NCBI GenBank assembly: GCA_035457725.1
Contig: DATIBC010000045.1
Coordinates: 1 to 52,007, forward strand
Origin: DATFES01 sp035457725
Lineage (GTDB): Bacteria; Pseudomonadota; Alphaproteobacteria; CACIAM-22H2
Reading direction: 5' to 3'
Length of the DNA stretch: 52,007 nucleotides
Below the pieces are notes generated by a model. It did not search any database. It was given only the letters and a program-made list of their open reading frames with translations, and was not told where the DNA came from. Shown in pieces: positions 26,852 to 35,460 of the stretch. Within the stretch, counting starts at the first letter, position 1. The number at the start of each line of letters is the position of its first letter. A program made the translations under genes and the position numbers.

Positions 26852-27129
26852 TTTTGCGCACCTCCTGATATCCACTGTTACACGTACAAATTGCGCAATA
26901 GCCAGCAATAACGCCGCGACATCGACGCGACTTTTCGTGATTATTTGGGGACTCGAAGGCGACGGCCTGAAGCTCAGGGGCTTAGCGCTGGTACTTCACG
27001 GACTGGCGTCAGATTCACCAAATCGCCGTTCGACGCCGTACGTGGCATCGCGCCTCGAACACTTCGATCTCCGAGTCGGCCCCCGCTTCGTTGGCAGTCG
27101 GTAGCGAATCTGACATAGTGCGCGACACG

Positions 27130-27480
27130 ATGTCGCCGGAACTGCCGTTCCCACAATTGAAGCCGATCAAGGATTCCGGCAAGGTTCGCCGGAGCTTCGA
27201 ACGGCGCGGCGCACCGCGGTACGCGTTTATCGCGCCGGTTCGCTGGGGCGGCGGCGAAGGACGGACGATCAACATCAGTACCAGCGGAATTCTCTTCGAA
27301 TCGACGGCGTCGGTCGAACCGAATACGTCGTTGCGGATAACCATCGCCAACCCGTTCGGCGCCGAGGCCGAGCCGCGTTACGTGTTCTGCGACATAATCG
27401 TGGTTCGGGTCGCGCCCGCCCCGACCGACCACACCCGCTTTCACATCGCGGGGACGATCGCCGGCATGCGGTTTCACTGA
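27130..27480 (+). CDS. PilZ domain protein
   Basis: The product (116 aa from ATG 27130; GTG 27118 is also possible) is a single PilZ domain, a c-di-GMP receptor fold. The binding motif parts are present: Arg-rich RRSFERRGAPRYAF near residues 20-33 and NISTSGILFES about 30 residues later. No partner domain is attached, so output would be through protein contacts. Its last 7 nt overlap the convergent HAD gene. Confidence 0.78.
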   Translation: MSPELPFPQLKPIKDSGKVRRSFERRGAPRYAFIAPVRWGGGEGRTINISTSGILFESTASVEPNTSLRITIANPFGAEAEPRYVFCDIIVVRVAPAPTDHTRFHIAGTIAGMRFH

Positions 27481-28277
27481 GCGGTTCGGGCGTCCAACAC
27501 CAGCCGTGTGAATTCGACGAAGCCGACGCCCGCCTCGCCGCGCGTGACATAGGCCGGGGCATGTGGCAGCTGACCGGTGAACCGCCGAATATTGGCCACC
27601 GCGACCGATAAAGGAAAGTACCCGAACATCGGAGCGTCGTTGGGCGAGTCGCCGACGAACGCGAAGGCGGCGCGCTCGAGTGCCAGATCAGCGTCGAAGC
27701 GCTCTCGCAACAGCGTCCGCGTCATCGACAGCTTGTCATGGCGGCCATACCACCCGTTGACATGGATCGAGCTTACCTTGGCGGAAAGGCCGTGGCTTTC
27801 CAGGAGTTCGGCGATGCGTTGCGCGACGTCAATGGCCAGCGGCGGTACGTCCTCGCAGTAGTCGATCGCCAGATCGGCCTCGCGATACCGCTGGTCCGAC
27901 GCGATGGCGGTCCCAGGAAACGCCGCCAGGACCTGCTTGGCGATTTCGTCAAGATGCCGGCGGTCGGACTCCCGCTGTGCGCCGTCGGCAGCGAAGCGCT
28001 TTTCGAGCTTGTGGGCTGCGCGGTCGTAGCGAAAATAAAATGCTCCATTTTCGCCGACCACGGCATCGACCGGCCACATTCGCGCGATATGGTCACACCA
28101 GCCAGCAGGCCGGCCGGTGATAGGTACGACGATCAAGCCTGTATCTTTGAGCTGTTCAAGCGCGCCATAGGCGGCAGCGGTAAGCCGACCGCCGGTCGTA
28201 AGCGTATCGTCGATGTCCATGAACACGCCGCGTAGCGCGCGGAGCTGTGCCGGCGGGATATCGGTCACCGAACGCAT
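27474..28277 (-). CDS. HAD-IIB family hydrolase (sugar-phosphatase-like)
   Basis: The 267-aa product has the HAD motifs: nucleophile motif I FMDIDDTLTTGG, motif II in VVPITGRPAGW, and motif IV FVGDSPNDAPMF, with the type IIB cap between. It resembles sucrose-phosphate phosphatase/mannosyl-phosphoglycerate phosphatase relatives, but the substrate cannot be assigned. ATG 28277 is chosen with GGGGG 5 nt upstream; a longer start at 28322 would enter the glpD promoter region. Confidence 0.8.
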   Translation of the reverse strand: MRSVTDIPPAQLRALRGVFMDIDDTLTTGGRLTAAAYGALEQLKDTGLIVVPITGRPAGWCDHIARMWPVDAVVGENGAFYFRYDRAAHKLEKRFAADGAQRESDRRHLDEIAKQVLAAFPGTAIASDQRYREADLAIDYCEDVPPLAIDVAQRIAELLESHGLSAKVSSIHVNGWYGRHDKLSMTRTLLRERFDADLALERAAFAFVGDSPNDAPMFGYFPLSVAVANIRRFTGQLPHAPAYVTRGEAGVGFVEFTRLVLDARTAQ

Positions 28278-28368
28278 GTTCGCCCCCGGTTCTCTTGACG
28301 TCACCCTGATTTGATCGCACAACCAGCGTCGTCAAGCCAATTGCCTTCGCCTCGGCCGTACCTTTCGC

Positions 28369-29871
28369 ATGTCGGCACGCGACCAGGATATCTTCGATCT
28401 GCTGATCATCGGCGGCGGAATCAACGGCGCCGGAGTTGCGCGCGACGCAAGCGGTCGCGGCCTTCGGGTACTGCTCGTCGAGGCCGAGGATCTGGCGAGC
28501 GCCACCTCATCGGCCTCGAGCAAATTGATTCATGGCGGGTTGCGCTACCTCGAGCATTATGAATTCCGCCTGGTGCGCGAGGCGCTCGCGGAGCGCGAGG
28601 TGCTCCTTTCGATTGCTCCGCACATCATCTGGCCACTCCGCTTCGTCTTGCCGCACATCGCCGATTTACGACCGGCGTGGATGATCAGGCTCGGCCTATG
28701 GCTCTATGACCACATCGGCGGACGCAGTAGCCTGCCGGGATCGCGCGCGGTCGACCTGCGAACGAGCACATTCGGCCGCGGCTTGAAGCCCGAACTGACG
28801 CGTGGCTTCGTCTACTCGGATTGCTGGGTCGACGACGCGCGTCTGGTCGTTCTCAATGCGCGCGACGCGGCCGATCGCGGAGCGGTCATTCGCGTCCGTA
28901 CCGAGCTCGTTTCGGCGAGGCGCGAGAACGGCGCATGGCGCGCCGTCTTGCACGATCACGAAGTGGGCGCCCGGCACGAAGCGTGGGCGCGCACAGTAAT
29001 CAATGCCGCCGGGCCTTGGGCGCGCGACGTCCTGACCGGGTCGCTCGGCTGCAACGCCCCGGCGCGGCTGCGGCTGGTCAAAGGCAGCCATATCGTCGTG
29101 CCGCGGCAATACGAGGGCGAACATGCCCTGATCTTGCAGAACGAGGATCGCCGAATCGTTTTCGTTATCCCCTACGAAGGCCGCTACACCCTCATCGGAA
29201 CCACCGACGTCGAGTTCGACGGCGAGGCCCGAGGCGTCGCGATTACCGACGATGAAACGCGCTATCTGTGCAGCGCGGTGAACCGCTATCTCGTCAAACC
29301 GGTGTCGCCGTCGGAGACCGTGTGGAGCTACGCCGGGGTGCGTCCGCTTTACGACGATGGCAGTTCGAGCGTTTCGGAGGTAACCCGCGACTACGTCCTC
29401 GAACTCGACGTCGCCAACGGGGCGGCGCCGCTGCTGACGGTCTTTGGCGGAAAGATCACGACCTATCGGCGGCTTGCCGAACAAGCGCTGGATAAACTGG
29501 CCCCGTATTTTCCGGGACTGGCGCCGTCGTGGACGGGGACGGTTCCGCTACCGGGCGGAGACATCGTGGGCGGCGATTTCGCCCGTTTTGCCGACGATCT
29601 TGGCCGGCGCACCGCGTGGCTGGAGCGCGATCAGCTTAGCGGACTAGTCCGCCGGCACGGGACCCGCGCGATCAAGATCCTCGAGGGCGCCCGCCGCTGC
29701 GAGGATTTGGGAAAGCATTTTGGCGCCGGCCTGTACGCCCGCGAGGTCGCCTGGCTACGCGACCAAGAATGGGCGCGCACCGTCGACGATATTTTGTTTC
29801 GGCGAACCAAGTTCGGCCTGCACATTTCGGCCGAGCAGCGCAGGGTGCTCGCGGAACATATCGGTCGCTGA
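28369..29871 (+). CDS. glpD: Aerobic glycerol-3-phosphate dehydrogenase
   Basis: FAD enzyme oxidising sn-glycerol 3-phosphate to DHAP at the membrane with electrons to quinone. The 500-aa product begins with the dinucleotide-binding LLIIGGGINGAGVARDASGRG (11-31), then SSKLIHGGLRYLEHYEFRLV, and has the FAD-proximal FGGKITTYRRLAEQAL near 365. Length and motifs are standard. No glpK, glpF or glpR lies nearby. Confidence 0.94.
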   Translation: MSARDQDIFDLLIIGGGINGAGVARDASGRGLRVLLVEAEDLASATSSASSKLIHGGLRYLEHYEFRLVREALAEREVLLSIAPHIIWPLRFVLPHIADLRPAWMIRLGLWLYDHIGGRSSLPGSRAVDLRTSTFGRGLKPELTRGFVYSDCWVDDARLVVLNARDAADRGAVIRVRTELVSARRENGAWRAVLHDHEVGARHEAWARTVINAAGPWARDVLTGSLGCNAPARLRLVKGSHIVVPRQYEGEHALILQNEDRRIVFVIPYEGRYTLIGTTDVEFDGEARGVAITDDETRYLCSAVNRYLVKPVSPSETVWSYAGVRPLYDDGSSSVSEVTRDYVLELDVANGAAPLLTVFGGKITTYRRLAEQALDKLAPYFPGLAPSWTGTVPLPGGDIVGGDFARFADDLGRRTAWLERDQLSGLVRRHGTRAIKILEGARRCEDLGKHFGAGLYAREVAWLRDQEWARTVDDILFRRTKFGLHISAEQRRVLAEHIGR

Positions 29872-29952
29872 CACGGCGATCGGCGCTTGCGTTCGATAGG
29901 CCGGATTGTGCAGCATCGGCTTGGAGTCAACCCCTAGGCGGCGAGGCGCACG

Positions 29953-30741
29953 ATGGCAAGCAATGTCATTCCAACGTCACGGGTCAAGAAGGCGGGGAAA
30001 TGCGATCGCGCCGAATGGGAATTACGCATCGAGGTCGCCGCCTGCTATCGGCTCATCCGTCACTTCGGTTGGGACGATTTGGTTTACAATCATGTCACCG
30101 CTCGTATCCCCGATCGCGAGCACCAATATCTGATCAATCCCTACGGTCTGATGTATGACGAGGTGACGGCCTCGAACCTCGTTCGCATCGACATCGAGGG
30201 CAAGGTTCTCGATGCGTCGCCGCACGAAATCAATCCGGCCGGGTTCGTGATCCATGGCGCGATCCATGCGGCGCGGCCTGATGTCGCGTGCATCATCCAC
30301 ACGCATAGCCGCGCCGGCGTAGCAATCTCGGCGCTCAAGCAAGGGTTCGATCCGGTAAGCCAGGGCGGCTTCCAATTCTTCGATCGGGTCGCATATCACG
30401 ACTACGAAGGCTTCGCGCTCGATCTTGCCGAGCAAAAGCGATTGGTCGCCGACTTAGGTCAGCATCGCGCGATGATATTGCGCAACCACGGACTGCTCGT
30501 CTGCGGGCACAGCGTCGCCGACACGTTTCGTAAGCTTTATTACCTGGAGCAAGCATGCCAAGCGCAGCTCGATGCCCTGCAGACGGGACAGGACATCGTG
30601 CTGCCGGCGCCCGAAATCCGCGAACACACGGCGCGTCAGTGGGAAGGCGGCGCGGCCGGCATCGGCACCGGGTCGACTTTTCGCGAATGGCCAGCACTGT
30701 TGCGGATGTTGGATCGTCTCGATCCCTCGTATCGCAATTGA
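29953..30741 (+). CDS. Class II aldolase/adducin family protein
   Basis: The 262-aa product has the metal-ligand pattern of the AraD/FucA superfamily: IIHTHSRAG with His116 and His118, and a third His in LRNHGLLVCG (about 180). The opening RIEVAACYRLIRHFGWDDLVYNHVTARIP is typical of the adducin-like subgroup, which often lacks known aldolase activity. Its last bases contain the TTG start of the LpxR-family gene (ATTGA overlap). Confidence 0.87.
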   Translation: MASNVIPTSRVKKAGKCDRAEWELRIEVAACYRLIRHFGWDDLVYNHVTARIPDREHQYLINPYGLMYDEVTASNLVRIDIEGKVLDASPHEINPAGFVIHGAIHAARPDVACIIHTHSRAGVAISALKQGFDPVSQGGFQFFDRVAYHDYEGFALDLAEQKRLVADLGQHRAMILRNHGLLVCGHSVADTFRKLYYLEQACQAQLDALQTGQDIVLPAPEIREHTARQWEGGAAGIGTGSTFREWPALLRMLDRLDPSYRN

Positions 30742-31802
30742 GATCGGCGCGTCGGCCCCCGCCGAGAACCTGGGCGATAGCCGCGGGATCGCTCGTATTT
30801 CTCGCGGCGCAGGCGCACGGCGCGACCACCTGTCCGCGCACGGCTCCGGCGGGCGTGCCCGGCGTCGTGGCGCTGAGCATCGAGAACGACAAGGTCGTCG
30901 GCACCGATCGAAACTTCACCAGTGGAGTGCGCTTGTCGTGGCTTTCAGCCGCGAACGACGTTCCCGACTGGGCATGCCGTGCCGCGGAGGCCATTCCATT
31001 CCTGCTCGATCCCGGCGGCCTGTTTCATATCGGGTTCGCGGCCGGCCATAATATCTACACGCCCGCCGATACCTCGCGCAGCGATCTCATCGTCGGCGAT
31101 CGTCCCTATGCGGCCTGGCTGTACGCCGGACTGATGTTCGTCTCCGACACCGGGCCGACCCGCGACAGGACCGCGACCGCCACGCTCGAAACCTTGGAAA
31201 TCGACATCGGCGTCGTCGGACCCTCGGCGCAGGGGGAATGGGTTCAGAACGAGCTTCATCGCCTGCTCGGCGTCGATCCGGCGAACGGTTGGGATAACCA
31301 GCTCGAAGACGAACCCGGGATTATGATCGCCTACGAGCGGAAATGGCGAAACTGGCGGCCGCTCTCCGAGAGCCGTTTCGGCACCCTCGGCATCGACGCG
31401 ATTCCGCATGTCAGCGCTAGCCTGGGTAACGTCTATACCTACGCTGGAATCGGCGGGGTGGTTCGTCTTGGCCAAGGCCTCGAGGTCGATTACGGGCCGC
31501 CGCGCATTCGCCCGGCGCTGCCGGGATCGGCGTACTTTCGCAACCCGGAGCGCTTCAGCTGGTACGTTTTCGCTGGCGCCGAAGGCCGCCTCGTCGCCCG
31601 CGACATCTTTCTCGATGGAAACACGTTTCGTGATAGCCACAGCGTCGATAAGGAGCCGCTGGTGGGCGAGTTCCAATTCGGCCTGGCGATTCTCCTCGGT
31701 GGGGTCCGCCTATCCTATACGCACGTCATCCGCAGCCGCGAATTCGAGGGCCAGGACGAAGGGCACCAATTCGGCGCCCTCGGAATGTCGGTGCGTTTTT
31801 AA
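30738..31802 (+). CDS. LpxR-family lipid A deacylase (DUF2219)
   Basis: LpxR removes the 3'-acyloxyacyl group of lipid A in the outer membrane. The 354-aa product starts best at TTG 30738, overlapping the aldolase stop, which gives a clean signal peptide (basic MRSARRPPPR, then a hydrophobic stretch ending AHG). Family motifs are present: IENDKVVGTDRNFTSGVRLSW, with the Asn/Asp and Thr of the active-site region, then GHNIYTPADTSRSD and DRPYAAWLYAGL. The protein ends in Phe (SVRF), as in outer-membrane barrels. ATG 30687 would nest 55 nt into the aldolase gene and add a poor signal. Confidence 0.83.
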   Translation: MRSARRPPPRTWAIAAGSLVFLAAQAHGATTCPRTAPAGVPGVVALSIENDKVVGTDRNFTSGVRLSWLSAANDVPDWACRAAEAIPFLLDPGGLFHIGFAAGHNIYTPADTSRSDLIVGDRPYAAWLYAGLMFVSDTGPTRDRTATATLETLEIDIGVVGPSAQGEWVQNELHRLLGVDPANGWDNQLEDEPGIMIAYERKWRNWRPLSESRFGTLGIDAIPHVSASLGNVYTYAGIGGVVRLGQGLEVDYGPPRIRPALPGSAYFRNPERFSWYVFAGAEGRLVARDIFLDGNTFRDSHSVDKEPLVGEFQFGLAILLGGVRLSYTHVIRSREFEGQDEGHQFGALGMSVRF

Positions 31803-31995
31803 CGATTTCGCGGCGGACGAGTCGAACTTGCAAAGCGAGGCGGCAGGCGTCAATAATTCAACAATATCGAAGGAGTTAACGATAAATATTAGCAATTTAA
31901 TAAAATTTTTCGCATTCTCTAAGGAACTCAAGCGATCCGAGTCCGCCTGGTGAGTTCAGCTCGACTTTTCGGGCGGTGAACCGACGGAGGGTGAC

Positions 31996-32892
31996 ATGGC
32001 GGCGGGGGAAAAAAGCGCGACGACCGCAGGCGGCGGCGGGCTTCACTACTTGCCCTACATCGCGATCGTGGTTCTCGGCATGCTGGTGTATTTCGCGGCC
32101 CGCAGCACGGTGATCGGGGACGCGCTCGGATTCAAGGCGCTCGGCGAAGTTCGGGCGGAATGGAATAAGGTCGAGTTCGGGCTCCAGATCATGACGGTTC
32201 TGGCGATCGCCGTGGTTTCGGCGGCGCTCGGTCCGATGCTCGAGAGCGTATCGATCGGCCGCGGCGTCGCCATGTTGGCGATTTGGTCGATCGTCGCCAT
32301 CCTCAGCACCGTCGTGTTGTTGAGCGCGGCAGCCGTCGCGATCGATTTCGTTCCGGCGATCGCGCTTCCGGCGCTGGTGTTCCTGCGGGCGATGTCGCGG
32401 CAGATGCGTCGGCGTGACCGGGCGCTGTTCGTCAAGGAAATGCACGCGCTGCAGGAGCATCAACTCTTCCGCTCGGTGCTCGAGAATCCCTACGAAGGGA
32501 TCGTGGTGGCCAATTGGCGCGGCGAGATCGTTTACGCCAATCGCGTCGGCATGGAGATGTTCGGACGCGAGGAGCAGGAGATGGTCGGGTTGAAGGTCGA
32601 CGAACTCAATCCGACGCTGTGGCAGGGGCGCATTGGCCAACCGTTCACCCAGATGCTGGCGATGGCCTCGGATCGTCGCGCGCAAGTGGGGCCGTTCGAA
32701 TCCTCGGGCATGCGGCGCGACGGGACGTCGTTCCCGATGAGCGTGGTGGTCGGCGTTTGTCCAATCGGCAGCGTCGACCATCCCATGGAGCGCCGTCGCG
32801 GCGAGCGTTTGTTCTTCATCTGCCATCTGGTCGATATCACCGCGCGCCAGGAATTGGTCCAAGGCGAACCGCAACAGCGCGCGATCAGTTGA
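31996..32892 (+). CDS. Membrane protein with cytoplasmic PAS domain
   Basis: The 298-aa product has four hydrophobic segments (about 16-38, 61-81, 89-108, 112-131), a linker helix and a PAS domain (about 150-290) beginning LFRSVLENPYEGIVVANWRGE and ending with the PAC-type FICHLVDITARQELVQ. No kinase, GGDEF or HAMP domain follows; the gene ends normally. GGAGGG stands before the ATG. It could be a sensor that signals by protein contact, or a truncated relative of a sensor kinase. Confidence 0.78.
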   Translation: MAAGEKSATTAGGGGLHYLPYIAIVVLGMLVYFAARSTVIGDALGFKALGEVRAEWNKVEFGLQIMTVLAIAVVSAALGPMLESVSIGRGVAMLAIWSIVAILSTVVLLSAAAVAIDFVPAIALPALVFLRAMSRQMRRRDRALFVKEMHALQEHQLFRSVLENPYEGIVVANWRGEIVYANRVGMEMFGREEQEMVGLKVDELNPTLWQGRIGQPFTQMLAMASDRRAQVGPFESSGMRRDGTSFPMSVVVGVCPIGSVDHPMERRRGERLFFICHLVDITARQELVQGEPQQRAIS

Positions 32893-32932
32893 AGCGGCGG
32901 AAGAGCGGCTGCGAAACGGCCTGATAGGCCGA

Positions 32933-32972
32933 TTGACTTGGCGTTTTTGTCGTTATAGAACAAAAAGCGAAC
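32933..32972 (+). promoter_or_regulatory. LexA (SOS) box over the imuA promoter
   Basis: GAAC-AAAAAGC-GAAC at 32958-32972 is the alphaproteobacterial LexA box (GAAC-N7-GAAC, a direct repeat). It overlaps a -10-like TATAGA (32954-32959) with TTGACT (32933-32938) 15 nt upstream. LexA bound here would block polymerase, so imuA-imuB-dnaE2 should be induced by DNA damage. It lies 67 nt before the imuA ATG. Confidence 0.85.
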
Positions 32973-33039
32973 AAATTTTCCCTTCCAGTGATTCTACCAA
33001 CCCAGAACTAACCTGAGGAACGGGGCCTACAGATCTGAT

Positions 33040-33834
33040 ATGGAAACAATTTCATATCAACTAAAGCGACGACTTAAGAACACGGAGCGAGCCCAACTAC
33101 AAGCCCGGATCGACGCCCTCGCCGGCTCGCCGGTCGAAGCTGGGACACGCCGGGTCGTACAACCGCTCGATCTGCCGGCGATCGACCGCATGCTTCCTGA
33201 CGGCGGCCTGGCGCGCGGCGCCTTGCACGAGATCGCCGGCTGCGGAAGCGTCGCTACAGACACGCCTGCTGTCGCTAACGGCGCCGATGGCGCCGCGTCG
33301 GGCTTTGCCGCTGCGCTCTTGGGACGCTTTGCGCTGACCGGCCCGGTCTCCTGGATCGCCATCCGCGGCGATCTTCATGCCCCGGGATTACTGGCGCTGG
33401 GGCTCGATCCGGCGCGGCTTTTTATCATCGAGCCAGCCAATCGGCGCATGGCGTTGTGGGCGTTCGAGGAGTGCTTGCGTACGCGCCGGCTTGCCGCGGT
33501 GCTCGCCGAGATCGATCATCTCGCGCTTGTCGAAAGCCGGCGATTGCAGCTCGCCGCCGAGGCGCATGGCGTCGCGGCGATCGTGCTGCGTGCTTACGGC
33601 GCCGGCAAGACGATGGCAAAGGCCGCAGCGAGCGCCGCACGCACGCGATGGCGGGTTGCGGCGTTAACCTCGCGGGCAAGCGAAGGCGTCGGCGCACCGT
33701 GTTGGCGCGTCACGCTGGCGCATTGCCGCGGCGGCCGTTCTGGAGAATGGATCGTCGAGCAACAAGCGAAGACGTGGCGCGTCGTCGACGACGCTGTCGC
33801 CGCGCTGCCCGAGGCGCGCGCGCTGGCCGGTTGA
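33040..33834 (+). CDS. imuA: ImuA, RecA/SulA-like mutasome protein
   Basis: ImuA is the RecA-like accessory component of the ImuA-ImuB-DnaE2 translesion mutasome. The 264-aa product has the family features: LPAIDRMLPDGGLARGALHEIAG near residue 45, WIAIRGDLHAPGLLALGLDPARL, and the helical LAAVLAEIDHLALVESRRLQLAAEAHG. No intact Walker A is visible, in line with the degenerate RecA fold. It is the first gene after the LexA box. Confidence 0.9.
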   Translation: METISYQLKRRLKNTERAQLQARIDALAGSPVEAGTRRVVQPLDLPAIDRMLPDGGLARGALHEIAGCGSVATDTPAVANGADGAASGFAAALLGRFALTGPVSWIAIRGDLHAPGLLALGLDPARLFIIEPANRRMALWAFEECLRTRRLAAVLAEIDHLALVESRRLQLAAEAHGVAAIVLRAYGAGKTMAKAAASAARTRWRVAALTSRASEGVGAPCWRVTLAHCRGGRSGEWIVEQQAKTWRVVDDAVAALPEARALAG

Positions 33835-33858
33835 GCCGGTCGGATCGCGGAGAGAAAC

Positions 33859-35460
33859 ATGCGCGACAACATGACGTCGCGGCGCATTCTGGCGCTGTTC
33901 CTGCCGTATCTTTCGACTGATCGTCTCGCCCGCCAGCGCGGCCGCGATGATGCCGAAAGGCCGCGCGTCGTCATCGGGTCGCAACATGGCGGCATGCGGC
34001 TCTTTGCCGTCGATCGCCGCGCCGAGGCGCTGGGCCTTGCGCCGGGCTTGCCGCTCGCCGATGCGCGCGCCTTTCTTGGACCGGCTGCTGGTGCGCTTGA
34101 GATCGCCGCGGCCGATCCGGCGGCCGACGTCGCATGTCTCGACGGTCTCGCCGCTTGGTGCGGCCGTTATGCGCCATGGACGGTTAGCGACGGCGTCGAT
34201 GGCGTATGGCTCGACATCACCGGCAGCGATCATCTGTACGGTGGCGAGCGGCGGCTGATCGACGATCTCACTGCACGCCTCTCCCGGCTCGGTTACGTCG
34301 CCCGCGCCGCGATCGCCGACACCGCCGGCGCCGCCTGGGCACTGGCGCGCCATGGTGCGGAAGACATAACGGTCGTTCCGCCCGGTCTGGAGGCGACGCG
34401 CACGGCGCTCGCTCCCTTGCCGGTCGCGGCATTGCGCTTGCCGTCGACGGTGGTCGAGATCTTGGAGCGGCTCGGTCTGCGATGCATCGAAACGCTTCAC
34501 GCGTTGCCGCGCGAAGGGCTCGCGGCGCGCTTCGGCGATTTGGCGCGGCTCAGGCTCGACCAAGCGCTCGGCGCCATCGCCGAGCCGATTTCGCCGCGCC
34601 GGCCGGTCGCGCCGTGGCGCACGCGGCTGACCTTCGCCGAGGCGATCGGGACGGCCGAGGATCTGGCACGCATCGTCGAGCGTTTGCTGGCCGATCTGCT
34701 TGCCCGACTGGCGGCGAACCACCTTGGAGCGCGGCGCTTGGCCCTCGCCTTTTATCGCGTCGATGGCGCGACCGCCGAAGTGACGGTCGGCGCCAGCCGG
34801 CCGACGCGCGATGCGCGCGCGCTTGCCCGACTCTTCGCTCCGCATCTTGAAACCATCCATCCCGGTTTTGGCGTCGAGGCGGCGACGCTCGATGCGATGA
34901 TGGTCGAATCCTTGTTGCCGGCCCAACTCGGCTTCGGGCCGACATGGACGGACGCGGACGAAACCGCCGTCGATCTGGCTCCGTTGATCGACCGCCTCGC
35001 CAATCGACTGGGTCCTGACGCGGTATTCCGTTTGGCGCTTCGCGAAAGCCACATCCCCGAGCGCGCCACGCGACGCGTGCGAGCGACGGACAGGGTGCCC
35101 GATCGAGCACGCGATGCCGACGACGCGGCGGCGCGCTGGAGCGATGCACAGCGTCCTCTCCGACTGCTCCCGCATCCCGAACCGATCGAGGCGACGGCGC
35201 CGGTGCCGGACGACCCGCCGATCCTGTTTCGGTGGCGCGGATGCGTACATCGTGTGAGGCGCGCCGACGGGCCGGAACGATTGTCGCCCGAATGGTGGCG
35301 GATTTTCGGCGTCCCGGCGGCGTTGCGGACGCGAAGAACGAATCCGCGCGACTATTACCGCGTCGAAGACATCGCCGGCCACCGCTTCTGGGTTTATCGC
35401 GATGGACTGTTCCGGAACGACGCGCCGCCGCGCTGGTTCCTGCACGGCGTGTTCGCGTGA
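33859..35460 (+). CDS. imuB: ImuB, Y-family polymerase-like mutasome protein
   Basis: ImuB links the sliding clamp, ImuA and DnaE2. The 533-aa product has the Y-family opening RILALFLPYLSTDRLARQR, a palm segment VDGVWLDITGSDHLYGGERRL and a helix-hairpin-helix part (LEILERLGLRCIETLHALPREGLAARFG). The two acidic catalytic sites of DinB-type polymerases are not conserved (LPYLST in place of the DMDAF-type motif; LDITGS in place of SxDE), which fits a non-catalytic hub. It is 24 nt after imuA, and its stop overlaps the dnaE2 start. Confidence 0.93.
   Translation: MRDNMTSRRILALFLPYLSTDRLARQRGRDDAERPRVVIGSQHGGMRLFAVDRRAEALGLAPGLPLADARAFLGPAAGALEIAAADPAADVACLDGLAAWCGRYAPWTVSDGVDGVWLDITGSDHLYGGERRLIDDLTARLSRLGYVARAAIADTAGAAWALARHGAEDITVVPPGLEATRTALAPLPVAALRLPSTVVEILERLGLRCIETLHALPREGLAARFGDLARLRLDQALGAIAEPISPRRPVAPWRTRLTFAEAIGTAEDLARIVERLLADLLARLAANHLGARRLALAFYRVDGATAEVTVGASRPTRDARALARLFAPHLETIHPGFGVEAATLDAMMVESLLPAQLGFGPTWTDADETAVDLAPLIDRLANRLGPDAVFRLALRESHIPERATRRVRATDRVPDRARDADDAAARWSDAQRPLRLLPHPEPIEATAPVPDDPPILFRWRGCVHRVRRADGPERLSPEWWRIFGVPAALRTRRTNPRDYYRVEDIAGHRFWVYRDGLFRNDAPPRWFLHGVFA

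Noticed and set aside
33664..35445. 593-codon minus-strand open frame opposite imuB and the end of imuA
   Set aside because: Arg-rich, no motif, and antisense to a clear ImuB.
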